In this document: positions 32,606 to 38,712 of the stretch, in pieces | Layout of the letters: the number at the start of each line of letters is the position of its first letter | Numbering within the stretch: position 1 is the first letter of the stretch | NCBI RefSeq assembly: GCF_006442965.1 | Contig: NZ_VFWX01000029.1 | Coordinates: 1-38,712, forward strand | Source: Mesorhizobium sp. CU3 | GTDB lineage: Bacteria; Pseudomonadota; Alphaproteobacteria; Rhizobiales; Rhizobiaceae | Length of the DNA: 38,712 nucleotides | Direction of reading: 5' to 3' | Translations under genes and position numbers: made by a program | Notes under the pieces: generated by a model | Databases searched by the model: none | What the model was told of the DNA's origin: nothing | What the model saw: the letters and a program-made list of their open reading frames with translations, nothing else

Positions 32606-33865
32606 TCAGGCAGGATCTTCCGCACTTTGGCGGGCCAAATAACGTTGGTCGATGTCGGGCAGTGGCTCGCCTTCAAGTGTTGCTTCGAAGGCGCGCAAGC
32701 GCTTGTGAATGGATTGCAGTTCGACGATCGTGGACCACGACGTGAGAAGGAACTGAAGCGACCCGGTTACCTTGCCGAAAGCGTTCGGTATCTGGTTCAG
32801 GACGCCCAGCGATATCCTGTGCGCCACGATCGACGGGCCCATGACGAGGAACGAGAAGATGTTGTCCGCCTGCAGGTAGGTGTAACGAACGACGTTGAAA
32901 TAGATATAGTGGAAATACAGCCTGAAGTAGTTGCGGCGCACATTTGCAAATAGCTCTGCCGTCGTTGCCGGCTGCGCCCGATCCGCATGGTCCTCGCCAT
33001 AGACGAGTTCCTTGCGGTATGCCGCTTCGACGCGTTGGTTGCGAAACTGAAGGCCGGGCAGCTTGAGGCCAGCCACCATGACAGCAACAGTTCCGAACAG
33101 ACACCAGGCGATTGCCGCAAGGACAAGCGGTTGGGGAATGGCTCCGATCACCGGCAATTCGCTGATGTGGGTCTGCAGTTGGATCATTACCGGCAGGAAT
33201 GCAATCAACGTCATGATCGACTGCACAAAGGTGGAGCCCAAATCCTCCATGATTTGCGAGAAGCGCATCGTATCTTCCTGGATACGCTGCGACGCGCCCT
33301 CGATGTGGCGCAGCTTGGACCAATTCGCCATGAAGTAGTCGTTCATCGCGGTGCGCCACCGGAAGACCCAGTGGCTGACGACAAAGTTGTTGATCACGGA
33401 AACATTCATACCAACCAGCGCCAGCCAGGCGAAGGTGGCCAATCTTTCATAGAATTCAATGTTCGTTGATTCCACCGTTTTCGAAATCAGCCCCTGTATG
33501 TAGTCGAAGAACGGACCGTACCAATCGTTCACGGCAACGCTAATCTGCACGTTGAAATAGATCATGAATAGAATAGTGGCCGCCACCAGGATGGACCAAT
33601 CTTGCCATGGATGCGGGGCGTACCAGCGCCAGAAAGCGTAGAAGATCGCAACGCAAGCCGCAAAGTAGATATAGAACCAGAGGAATGGCTTCGATATGAA
33701 CACGGCAATGCCGATGACGGCCGGCGCGTCTGGGGAGGCCGGAGGCATCCCAAGCAACGCTCCCAGTTGCTCACCTCCGAAGAACCAAAACAAGATCGCG
33801 GCAAGGCTCCAGAGGGCGGCCGAGGTGAAGAAGAGCTTCGGCTGCGGGAAGAAGGATACGAACAC
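32606..33865 (-). CDS. bacA: peptide transporter BacA/SbmA
   Basis: The 419-aa inner-membrane protein is close to the size of E. coli SbmA and rhizobial BacA. Near-identical blocks include FFPQPKLFFTSA, NNFVVSHWVFRWRTAMNDY, ANWSKLRHIEGASQRIQEDTMRF, IMTLIAFLPV, LPGLQFRNQRVEAAYRKELVYGED and NYFRLYFHYIYFNVVRYTYLQ, whose charged segments are family hallmarks. There is no ABC ATPase domain, so it is BacA rather than BclA. The family imports peptides using the proton gradient and in several rhizobia protects bacteroids from plant NCR peptides; it also affects very-long-chain lipid A modification. The start is GTG with GAGGAA nine bases upstream. GC is visibly lower than in neighbours. Confidence 0.95.
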   Translation of the reverse strand: MFVSFFPQPKLFFTSAALWSLAAILFWFFGGEQLGALLGMPPASPDAPAVIGIAVFISKPFLWFYIYFAACVAIFYAFWRWYAPHPWQDWSILVAATILFMIYFNVQISVAVNDWYGPFFDYIQGLISKTVESTNIEFYERLATFAWLALVGMNVSVINNFVVSHWVFRWRTAMNDYFMANWSKLRHIEGASQRIQEDTMRFSQIMEDLGSTFVQSIMTLIAFLPVMIQLQTHISELPVIGAIPQPLVLAAIAWCLFGTVAVMVAGLKLPGLQFRNQRVEAAYRKELVYGEDHADRAQPATTAELFANVRRNYFRLYFHYIYFNVVRYTYLQADNIFSFLVMGPSIVAHRISLGVLNQIPNAFGKVTGSLQFLLTSWSTIVELQSIHKRLRAFEATLEGEPLPDIDQRYLARQSAEDPA

Positions 33866-33939
33866 TGGGCGGGGTTCCTCGGTCTGACCGCAAATCAGCG
33901 GCGTTGCTGCTCGGCGGGCATAAGGTCACACATTAGGGG

Positions 33940-33978
33940 GAAAGAAAATGCCTTGTCCGATGCCCGGCATCGAACAAG
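33940..33978 (-). terminator. terminator of the YbfB-type MFS gene
   Basis: CTTGTCCGATGCC (33952-33964) pairs with GGCATCGAACAAG (33966-33978) with one mismatch. On the minus strand the stem is followed by GCATTTTCTTT. It ends the transporter gene before bacA, whose promoter must therefore lie between about 33866 and 33950. Confidence 0.7.
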
Positions 33979-33986
33979 CCGACCAA

Positions 33987-35144
33987 TCATGGCGATTTTG
34001 GCGCAGCCAACCAGGCGATGACGGCGGAGGCGAGCAGCGCGGCCGCCGCCATGATCGACGCAGCGACATAGTTGCCCGAGGCCTGGGCGAGCAGGCCGGC
34101 AGCGATCGGACCTATGATCTGGCCGAGGCCGAAGGCCGCCGTCATCACCGCGAAGATGCGGCGCGGCGCCTGCGGGGCGAGTTGCCGTCCCGCCTGCAGC
34201 CCAAGCGCGGTGACGGCGATGAATGTGCCGCCGAGCAGGACGCCGGCAATCAGCGGCCCGGCAGCACCCTTGACGACGACGCTGGCGGTGACGCCGACCA
34301 CTTCGACCAAGCAACTTACGGCATAGGCGGCGTAGAGACTGGTCCTGCCGGCGAACTTCTGCCAAGCCCATGTCGAGGGAAAGCCGGCAAGGCCGGCGAC
34401 CATCCAGACGCTCGCCTCGAAGACGCGGCTGCCGCCGCCCTCACGAACGATGGCGATCAGAAACGTCGCCGTCACCACATAGCCGAAGCCGAACAGCCCG
34501 TAGGCGACGATCATCCTGGTCAGCGACCCGTTCCTCGGCAGCGCCGGTTCGCGGCCGGCGACGCCGTTGGCGGGTCCGGTCGAGCCGGCAAGCAGCGCTA
34601 CCAGCGCGAGCCCTGCCAGCGAGATGGCGCCCGACCAAAGCCAGCCCGCCGGCCAACCGGCATGCTCGGTGACCAGGACGGCAAGCAGCGCCGAGGATGC
34701 CGCGATGCCGAGGCCGACGCCGCCGAAATGCAGCGCCTGCAGATCACCGCGCCCGGTGCTAACCAGATGGCTGAACACGATCGACGACATGAACACCATG
34801 ACGAAGGCGCTGGCGAGGCCAGCGAGGAAGCGGATGATGAGAAAGGCGGCGATGGTCTCGTTCAGCCCCATCAGGCCGGCGAGCACAGCGCTTGCGGCGA
34901 GGCTGGAATACATCAGCAGCCGTTCGCGGCCATGCGCCCAGTTGCCGGCGGCGGCGAGCGCGCCGATCAAATAGCCGACGTAGTTGGCCGACGCGATCCA
35001 GCCGGCATCGGCCGGCGTCAGATGCAGTTCCTCCATCATGCCGGGCAGGATCGGCGTGTAGACGAAGCGGCCGATGCCCATGGCGACGGCAAGCGCCGTC
35101 ATGCCGGCGACGGCTAGACGCAAGGGAGATGGCGAGGCGTTCAT
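33987..35144 (-). CDS. YbfB/YjiJ family MFS transporter
   Basis: The 385-aa protein has about twelve hydrophobic segments and begins MNASPSPLRLAVAGMTALAVAMGIGRFVYTPILPGM. The GIGRFVYTPILP stretch in helix 1 is the mark of the YbfB/YjiJ (MFS_4) family, as are DAGWIASANYVGYLIGAL and AVMTAAFGLGQIIGPIAAG. No substrate is known for the family. The start is the first ATG; no clear ribosome site precedes it. It ends at a hairpin terminator just upstream of bacA. Confidence 0.9.
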   Translation of the reverse strand: MNASPSPLRLAVAGMTALAVAMGIGRFVYTPILPGMMEELHLTPADAGWIASANYVGYLIGALAAAGNWAHGRERLLMYSSLAASAVLAGLMGLNETIAAFLIIRFLAGLASAFVMVFMSSIVFSHLVSTGRGDLQALHFGGVGLGIAASSALLAVLVTEHAGWPAGWLWSGAISLAGLALVALLAGSTGPANGVAGREPALPRNGSLTRMIVAYGLFGFGYVVTATFLIAIVREGGGSRVFEASVWMVAGLAGFPSTWAWQKFAGRTSLYAAYAVSCLVEVVGVTASVVVKGAAGPLIAGVLLGGTFIAVTALGLQAGRQLAPQAPRRIFAVMTAAFGLGQIIGPIAAGLLAQASGNYVAASIMAAAALLASAVIAWLAAPKSP

Positions 35145-35253
35145 TGCGGCGCACAATAGGCGCGGCGGATGTTGTTACAATGCGCTTTTGTTGGGCCAGC
35201 CTGACGATCTTAATAAGGATCGCCTGCACGGGGTTTGGCCCGAAAATCCCCTA

Positions 35254-35445
35254 TGTCAGCGCCGCCCCTCATCCGCCCTTCGGGCACCTTCTCCCCGTAT
35301 TGTGACGGGGAGAAGGAGACGGGCCGCGACCCCAACGACTATCCTGCAGCGTTGAAAATTGGCGAAAGCGGCGATGCCGGTGTCTTTCTCCCCGTCACTA
35401 TACGGGGAGAAATGCCCGGCAGGGCAATGAGGGGCAGCGCTAACG
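35254..35445. repeat. pair of REP-like hairpins in inverted arrangement
   Basis: CCTTCTCCCCGT / ACGGGGAGAAGG (35287-35298, 35305-35316) and TTTCTCCCCGT / ACGGGGAGAAA (35385-35395, 35402-35412) are two perfect hairpins. Outer arms AGCGCCGCCCCTCATCCG near 35257 and its counterpart CAATGAGGGGCAGCGC near 35426-35441 are reverse complements, so the whole unit is a mirror-image REP pair (BIME-like). Same family as 39-77. The rest of the 35145-35500 gap shows no gene. Confidence 0.7.
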
Positions 35446-35500
35446 ATGGCAGGCTACGCACCCATGGACGCAGCGTCCTTGCGCCGTCGGAGAGCGATCT

Positions 35501-35698
35501 TCAATAGCTCGCCGTTTCGTGCACAGTCCGGTAGGCGGTGAGCCGGAACGGCATGTCGCCGAGCTCGCGCTCCGACATGGTGTCGAGCACCGGATGCGAG
35601 AGTGGATCGGTCACCCAGCGGGCGATCTCGCCGTCGTCGTGGCGGCCTTGCCTCGATCCGGCGCCGGAAAGCCCTTTCAGCAAAGATAAAATCTTCAT
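35501..35698 (-). CDS. small conserved-looking protein with MSERELGDMPF motif
   Basis: The 65-aa protein starts MKILSLLKGLSGAGSRQG. GGAGG eight bases upstream makes this start better than the ATG six codons... or the first ATG further up the frame (35752, 83 aa in total). The central WVTDPLSHPVLDTMSERELGD and the following MPF recall the LSDRELADIG motif of DUF1127 proteins but the rest does not match that family, so I leave it unassigned. No signal peptide or membrane segment is clear. It is divergent from a LysR gene 97 bases away, which may regulate it. Confidence 0.65.
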   Translation of the reverse strand: MKILSLLKGLSGAGSRQGRHDDGEIARWVTDPLSHPVLDTMSERELGDMPFRLTAYRTVHETASY

Positions 35699-35795
35699 CG
35701 AACCTGCCTCCACGAAATGGCTTGCGTCCATAAAATCTGCCTTTGCCCGCACAGTTTCAATTGAGATTTCAGCCGCTCCAGTTTAGAAAAACTGA

Positions 35796-36710
35796 ATGGC
35801 CATGCTGAACCGCGTCCATCTCAACGGCTTGCGCGCCGTCGAAACCGTTGCCCGGCTGGGGTCGCTGGCGGCAGCGGCAGCCGAGCTCAACGTTTCGGTC
35901 AGCGCCGTCAGCCAGCAGGTCAAGCGCACGGAAAGCCAGCTCGGCCAGGCGCTGTTCGAACGCACGCCGGGTGGGCTGGTGCCGACGGAATTCGGCGCGG
36001 TGTTCAGCGCGCGGTTGAGCGACGGATTTCGCGAGTTGGCGCAAGCCGTGGCGCTGGCCGACGAGGCGAGCCAATGCACGCTGGTTGTGTCGGTCGCGCC
36101 CGCCTTTGCCTCGAAATGGCTGCTGCCCCGGCTGTCGCGGCATTTTTCCCGCCATCAGAACGTGCTGCTCAGGATCGACGCTTCGGGCCGGCTGGCCGAT
36201 CTCGACCATTCCGACATCGATATCGCCATCCGCATGGGCGACGGCACATGGCCCGGCGTAAACGCGGAACTCCTGCTGGCGCAGGAGATTTTTCCGGTCT
36301 GCGCGCCATCGATCGCGAGCAGGTTGCACGCGATCGAGGACCTGGCGCAGACCTGCGCCATCACCGACGAGCGCACGCTGATCAGCTGGGACAGCTGGTT
36401 CGCGGCGGCCGGCGTCGAGCCGGTCACTTTCCAGAAGGGCGCGCGCTTCACCGACCCGATGCTTTGTCTGGAATCGGCGATCGCCGGCCATGGCGTGATG
36501 CTGGCCTGGCAGTTGCTGACCGCCGACGCGCTGGCCGACGGACGGCTGATCGCGCCCTTCGGCGTGCGCGCCGAGAGTGGGCTCGGCTACTGGATGGTCA
36601 CCTCGGCCACCAAGAGCGAGAGCCGAAAAGTGCGCAACTTCAAGGCCTGGATCCGCGAGGAGATCGAGATGACGGTGGCGCAGTTTCAGAAACTCGACAG
36701 CGCTGCCTAA
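35796..36710 (+). CDS. LysR family regulator (GcvA-like)
   Basis: The 304-aa regulator has an N-terminal helix-turn-helix (LNGLRAVETVARLGSLAAA, then ELNVSVSAVSQQVKRTESQLG) and a GcvA-type effector domain (SVAPAFASKWLLPRLSRHF, DIDIAIRMGDGTWPG, ESAIAGHGVMLAWQLL). GcvA relatives control amino-acid or beta-lactamase genes, but no obvious target lies beside this one except the small divergent gene. ATG 35796 or 35802 could start it. An M29 aminopeptidase follows in the same direction after 77 bases. Confidence 0.92.
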   Translation: MAMLNRVHLNGLRAVETVARLGSLAAAAAELNVSVSAVSQQVKRTESQLGQALFERTPGGLVPTEFGAVFSARLSDGFRELAQAVALADEASQCTLVVSVAPAFASKWLLPRLSRHFSRHQNVLLRIDASGRLADLDHSDIDIAIRMGDGTWPGVNAELLLAQEIFPVCAPSIASRLHAIEDLAQTCAITDERTLISWDSWFAAAGVEPVTFQKGARFTDPMLCLESAIAGHGVMLAWQLLTADALADGRLIAPFGVRAESGLGYWMVTSATKSESRKVRNFKAWIREEIEMTVAQFQKLDSAA

Positions 36711-36787
36711 CCTAGTCGATCGCGGTGGAAAGGCCGGCCTCGCCGGTCTATGTAAGGATAGACCCCAACATCACGGCAGGCAGGATC

Positions 36788-38044
36788 ATGACCACACATT
36801 CGCGCGGCGTCTCGGCAAGCATCGACCCGGTAAAGCTCGACAGGCTGGCCGAAGTCGCCATCAAGGTCGGGCTGCAGCTGCAGCCCGGACAGGATCTGGT
36901 GCTGACCTCCTCGATCGCAGCGCTGCCCTTGACCCGACGCATCGTCGAGCACGCCTACCAGGCCGGCGCCGGGCTGGTGACGCCAATCTTCAACGATGAC
37001 GAGATCACGCTGGCGCGCTTCCACTACGGCGCCGATGCCGGTTTCGACCGCGCCGCCGGCTGGCTCTATGAGGGCATGGCGAAGGCCTTCTCCAACAATG
37101 CGGCGCGGCTTGCGGTGCGCGGCGAGGACCCGTCGCTGTTGTCGGCGCAGGACCCGGCCAAGGTGGCGCGCGCCAACAAGGCCAATTCGATGGCCTACCA
37201 GCCGGCGCTGGAAAAGATCACCGGCTTCGACATCAACTGGAACATCGTCGCCTATCCCGATCTGGCCTGGGCTCGCCAAGTGTTTCCGGGCGAGCCCGAC
37301 GATGTGGCTGTGGTGAAGCTGGCGGACGCCATCTTCTCGGCCTCGCGCGTCGATGTCGAGGATCCGATCGGTAACTGGAAGGCCCACAACGCAGCTCTCG
37401 CCGAGCGCACCAAATGGCTGAATGAACACAATTTCCATGCGCTGCATTTCACCGGACCGGGCACCGACCTGACCGTCGGACTGGCCGATGGCCATGAATG
37501 GATGGGCGGCGCCTCGACGGCCAAGAACGGCGTCACCTGCAATCCCAACATCCCGACCGAGGAGGTCTTCACCACGCCGCATGCCAGGCGTGTCGAAGGC
37601 CACGTCTCCTCGACCAAGCCGCTCTCCTATCAGGGCACGCTGATCGACGAGATTTCCGTGCGCTTCGAAGGCGGACGGATCGTCGAGGCGAAGGCAGCGA
37701 AGGGCGAGGATGTCCTGAAGAAGGTGCTAGACACCGACGAGGGCGCGCGCCGGCTCGGCGAAGTCGCGCTGGTGCCGCACTCCTCGCCGATCTCGAAGAG
37801 CGGGTTGCTGTTCTTCAACACGCTGTTCGACGAGAACGCCGCCTGTCACATCGCGCTTGGACAGTGCTATTCAAAGTGCTTCGTCGACGGCGCTTCGCTC
37901 AGCCAGGACGAAATCGCCGCGCGCGGCGGCAACAAGAGTTTCATCCATATCGACTGGATGATCGGCTCGGACAAGATCGACATAGACGGCGTCGCCAAGG
38001 ACGGCAGCCGCGTGCCGGTGATGCGCAAGGGCGAGTGGGCTTAG
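36788..38044 (+). CDS. M29 family aminopeptidase
   Basis: The 418-aa metallo-aminopeptidase resembles aminopeptidase T/S/PepS. Typical parts are QPGQDLVLTSSIAALPLTRRI, the central NFHALHFTGPGTDLTVGLADG, PNIPTEEVFTTPHARRVEG with acidic metal ligands, EVALVPHSSPISKSGLLFFNTLFDENA, and the C-terminal SFIHIDWMIGSDKIDIDG with His and Asp ligands. It removes N-terminal residues from peptides using two metal ions, in the cytosol. The start at 36788 is preceded by AGGA; the frame is open 21 codons more. It probably works alone. Confidence 0.93.
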   Translation: MTTHSRGVSASIDPVKLDRLAEVAIKVGLQLQPGQDLVLTSSIAALPLTRRIVEHAYQAGAGLVTPIFNDDEITLARFHYGADAGFDRAAGWLYEGMAKAFSNNAARLAVRGEDPSLLSAQDPAKVARANKANSMAYQPALEKITGFDINWNIVAYPDLAWARQVFPGEPDDVAVVKLADAIFSASRVDVEDPIGNWKAHNAALAERTKWLNEHNFHALHFTGPGTDLTVGLADGHEWMGGASTAKNGVTCNPNIPTEEVFTTPHARRVEGHVSSTKPLSYQGTLIDEISVRFEGGRIVEAKAAKGEDVLKKVLDTDEGARRLGEVALVPHSSPISKSGLLFFNTLFDENAACHIALGQCYSKCFVDGASLSQDEIAARGGNKSFIHIDWMIGSDKIDIDGVAKDGSRVPVMRKGEWA

Positions 38045-38123
38045 TAGGCTTCTTGTTCTACGCAATTTCGGACGGAAAACCGCTCCACACTTTTCCTGGA
38101 ATTGCTCGGCCAGCGGAGGTGTG

Positions 38124-38468
38124 ATGGCCTTCGACATAGCGGTGAAGCGCATTTATGAGCCGCCGGCGAAAGCCGACGGCCAGCGGGTGCTGGTCGACCG
38201 CATTTGGCCGCGCGGCGTCCGCAAAGAGAATGCCACGCTGACGCTCTGGCTGAGGGAGATCGCCCCGAGTGACGGACTGCGCAAATGGTTCGGGCATGAG
38301 CCGGAGCGCTGGGCGGAGTTTCGGAAGCGGTATCGGGCGGAGCTGGATGGGAATGGCGAGGCGGTGGCGCAACTGCGCGCACTGCTTGGCAACGGCAAGG
38401 TGACGCTGCTCTACAGCGCGCATGACGAGGCGCACAACAATGCCGTGGCGCTGGCGGAGTACCTATAG
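38124..38468 (+). CDS. DUF488 family protein
   Basis: The 114-aa protein reads MAFDIAVKRIYEPPAKADGQ followed by RVLVDRIWPRGVRKE, LWLREIAPSDGLRKWFGHEPERWAEFRKRY and VTLLYSAHDEAHNNAVALAEYL, all diagnostic of the short DUF488 (YeaO-like) family. Biochemical function is unknown. GGAGG at 38115-38119 precedes adjacent GTG and ATG; I use the ATG. It is the last gene in the window, followed by a large inverted repeat. Confidence 0.92.
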   Translation: MAFDIAVKRIYEPPAKADGQRVLVDRIWPRGVRKENATLTLWLREIAPSDGLRKWFGHEPERWAEFRKRYRAELDGNGEAVAQLRALLGNGKVTLLYSAHDEAHNNAVALAEYL

Positions 38469-38496
38469 GCGTAAACTTTGAGATGCTGGCGGGACA

Positions 38497-38655
38497 GCGC
38501 CCCCCTCTGTCCTGCCGGACATCTCCCCCACGAGGGGGGAGATCAGATGTCGCCTCGGCTTTCGCCAATCGCCAACGGCGCAGGATGTGTGGGGCGCCGG
38601 AACTGCCAATCTCCCCCCTCGTGGGGGAGATGTCCGGCAGGACAGAGGGGGGCGC
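38497..38655. repeat. 47-bp perfect inverted repeat
   Basis: Bases 38497-38543 and 38609-38655 are perfect reverse complements over 47 bases, separated by 65 bases. Each arm contains the smaller palindrome CTCCCCC-ACGA-GGGGGGAG and the string CTGTCCTGCCGGACAT. The core is shared with 22341-22377. No ORF lies inside. The last bases of the window, 38656-38712, show no feature. Confidence 0.85.
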
Positions 38656-38712
38656 GAAGGAACTCGACTTCTAAATTTGAGTCCTACTTCACCTTTGCTT
38701 CGTAAAACTCTG

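Noticed and set aside
38497..38655. Repeated palindromes considered as a CRISPR array or prophage attachment site
   Set aside because: There are only two arms in inverted, not direct, orientation, no spacers, and no cas, integrase or tRNA gene in the window.

Overview
The window is a GC-rich (about 65%) chromosomal stretch of a Rhizobiales alphaproteobacterium, most likely Mesorhizobium or a close Phyllobacteriaceae relative. Supporting evidence is a GntR-type BioR with exact BioR boxes (TTATAGATAA) at bioY, a BacA/SbmA peptide transporter, an F0 ATP-synthase operon with both b and b' subunits, a separate GlyQ/GlyS glycyl-tRNA synthetase, and several families of rhizobial intergenic palindromes. 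No rRNA, tRNA, CRISPR array, transposase or prophage gene was seen. The content is core housekeeping with scattered accessory transporters and regulators.

Layout. 1-3262 (minus): a DUF6101-type gene, an FAD-linked oxidase and a TsaC/Sua5 tRNA-modification enzyme. 3429-4865: two small exported orphans and an extremely acidic low-complexity protein. 5126-8730 (minus): glyS and glyQ; directly upstream of glyS lies a 39-codon ORF that repeats the first 15 residues of GlyS and overlaps its start. 8903-11187: a GNAT acetyltransferase convergent with an exported TPR protein. 11394-13445: a biotin-uptake module (bioY plus a coupled Cys-rich DUF1284 gene) and its repressor gene bioR. 13528-18452: polyprenyl diphosphate synthase (minus), then DUF2007, an NPPF methyltransferase, an S49 protease, a small membrane protein, ispE and moaB (plus). 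18474-21485: a PhyH-like dioxygenase and a short glycosyltransferase (minus), divergent from a PA0069-type radical SAM gene. 21636-25220: rnhB convergent with the atpI-atpB-atpE-b'-b operon. 25424-29046: a SleB-type wall hydrolase, an MFS transporter and its divergent LysR gene. 29262-31367: der and a YfgM-like protein. 31571-35144: polysaccharide deacetylase, bacA and a YbfB-type MFS transporter. 35501-38468: a small unknown protein, a GcvA-like LysR gene, an M29 aminopeptidase and a DUF488 protein.

How the parts relate. The clearest regulatory unit is biotin uptake: BioR probably represses bioY-DUF1284 through a box covering the -10 element and represses itself through a box ending three bases before its own start codon. 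GlyQ and GlyS form one tetrameric enzyme. The five atp genes encode the membrane sector of ATP synthase, with a recognisable promoter and terminator. IspE and the polyprenyl synthase both serve isoprenoid and quinone synthesis.

The most unusual observation is the GlyS-mimicking leader ORF: 15 identical residues encoded with six nucleotide differences, all synonymous. Other points worth attention are the non-Shine-Dalgarno start of bioR, matching TTGTGCA-N-TGCA palindromes before the dioxygenase and radical SAM genes, the 53% acidic protein, the lower-GC bacA, and several large inverted-repeat elements. I found no multi-gene cluster that looks like a novel defence or biosynthetic system.
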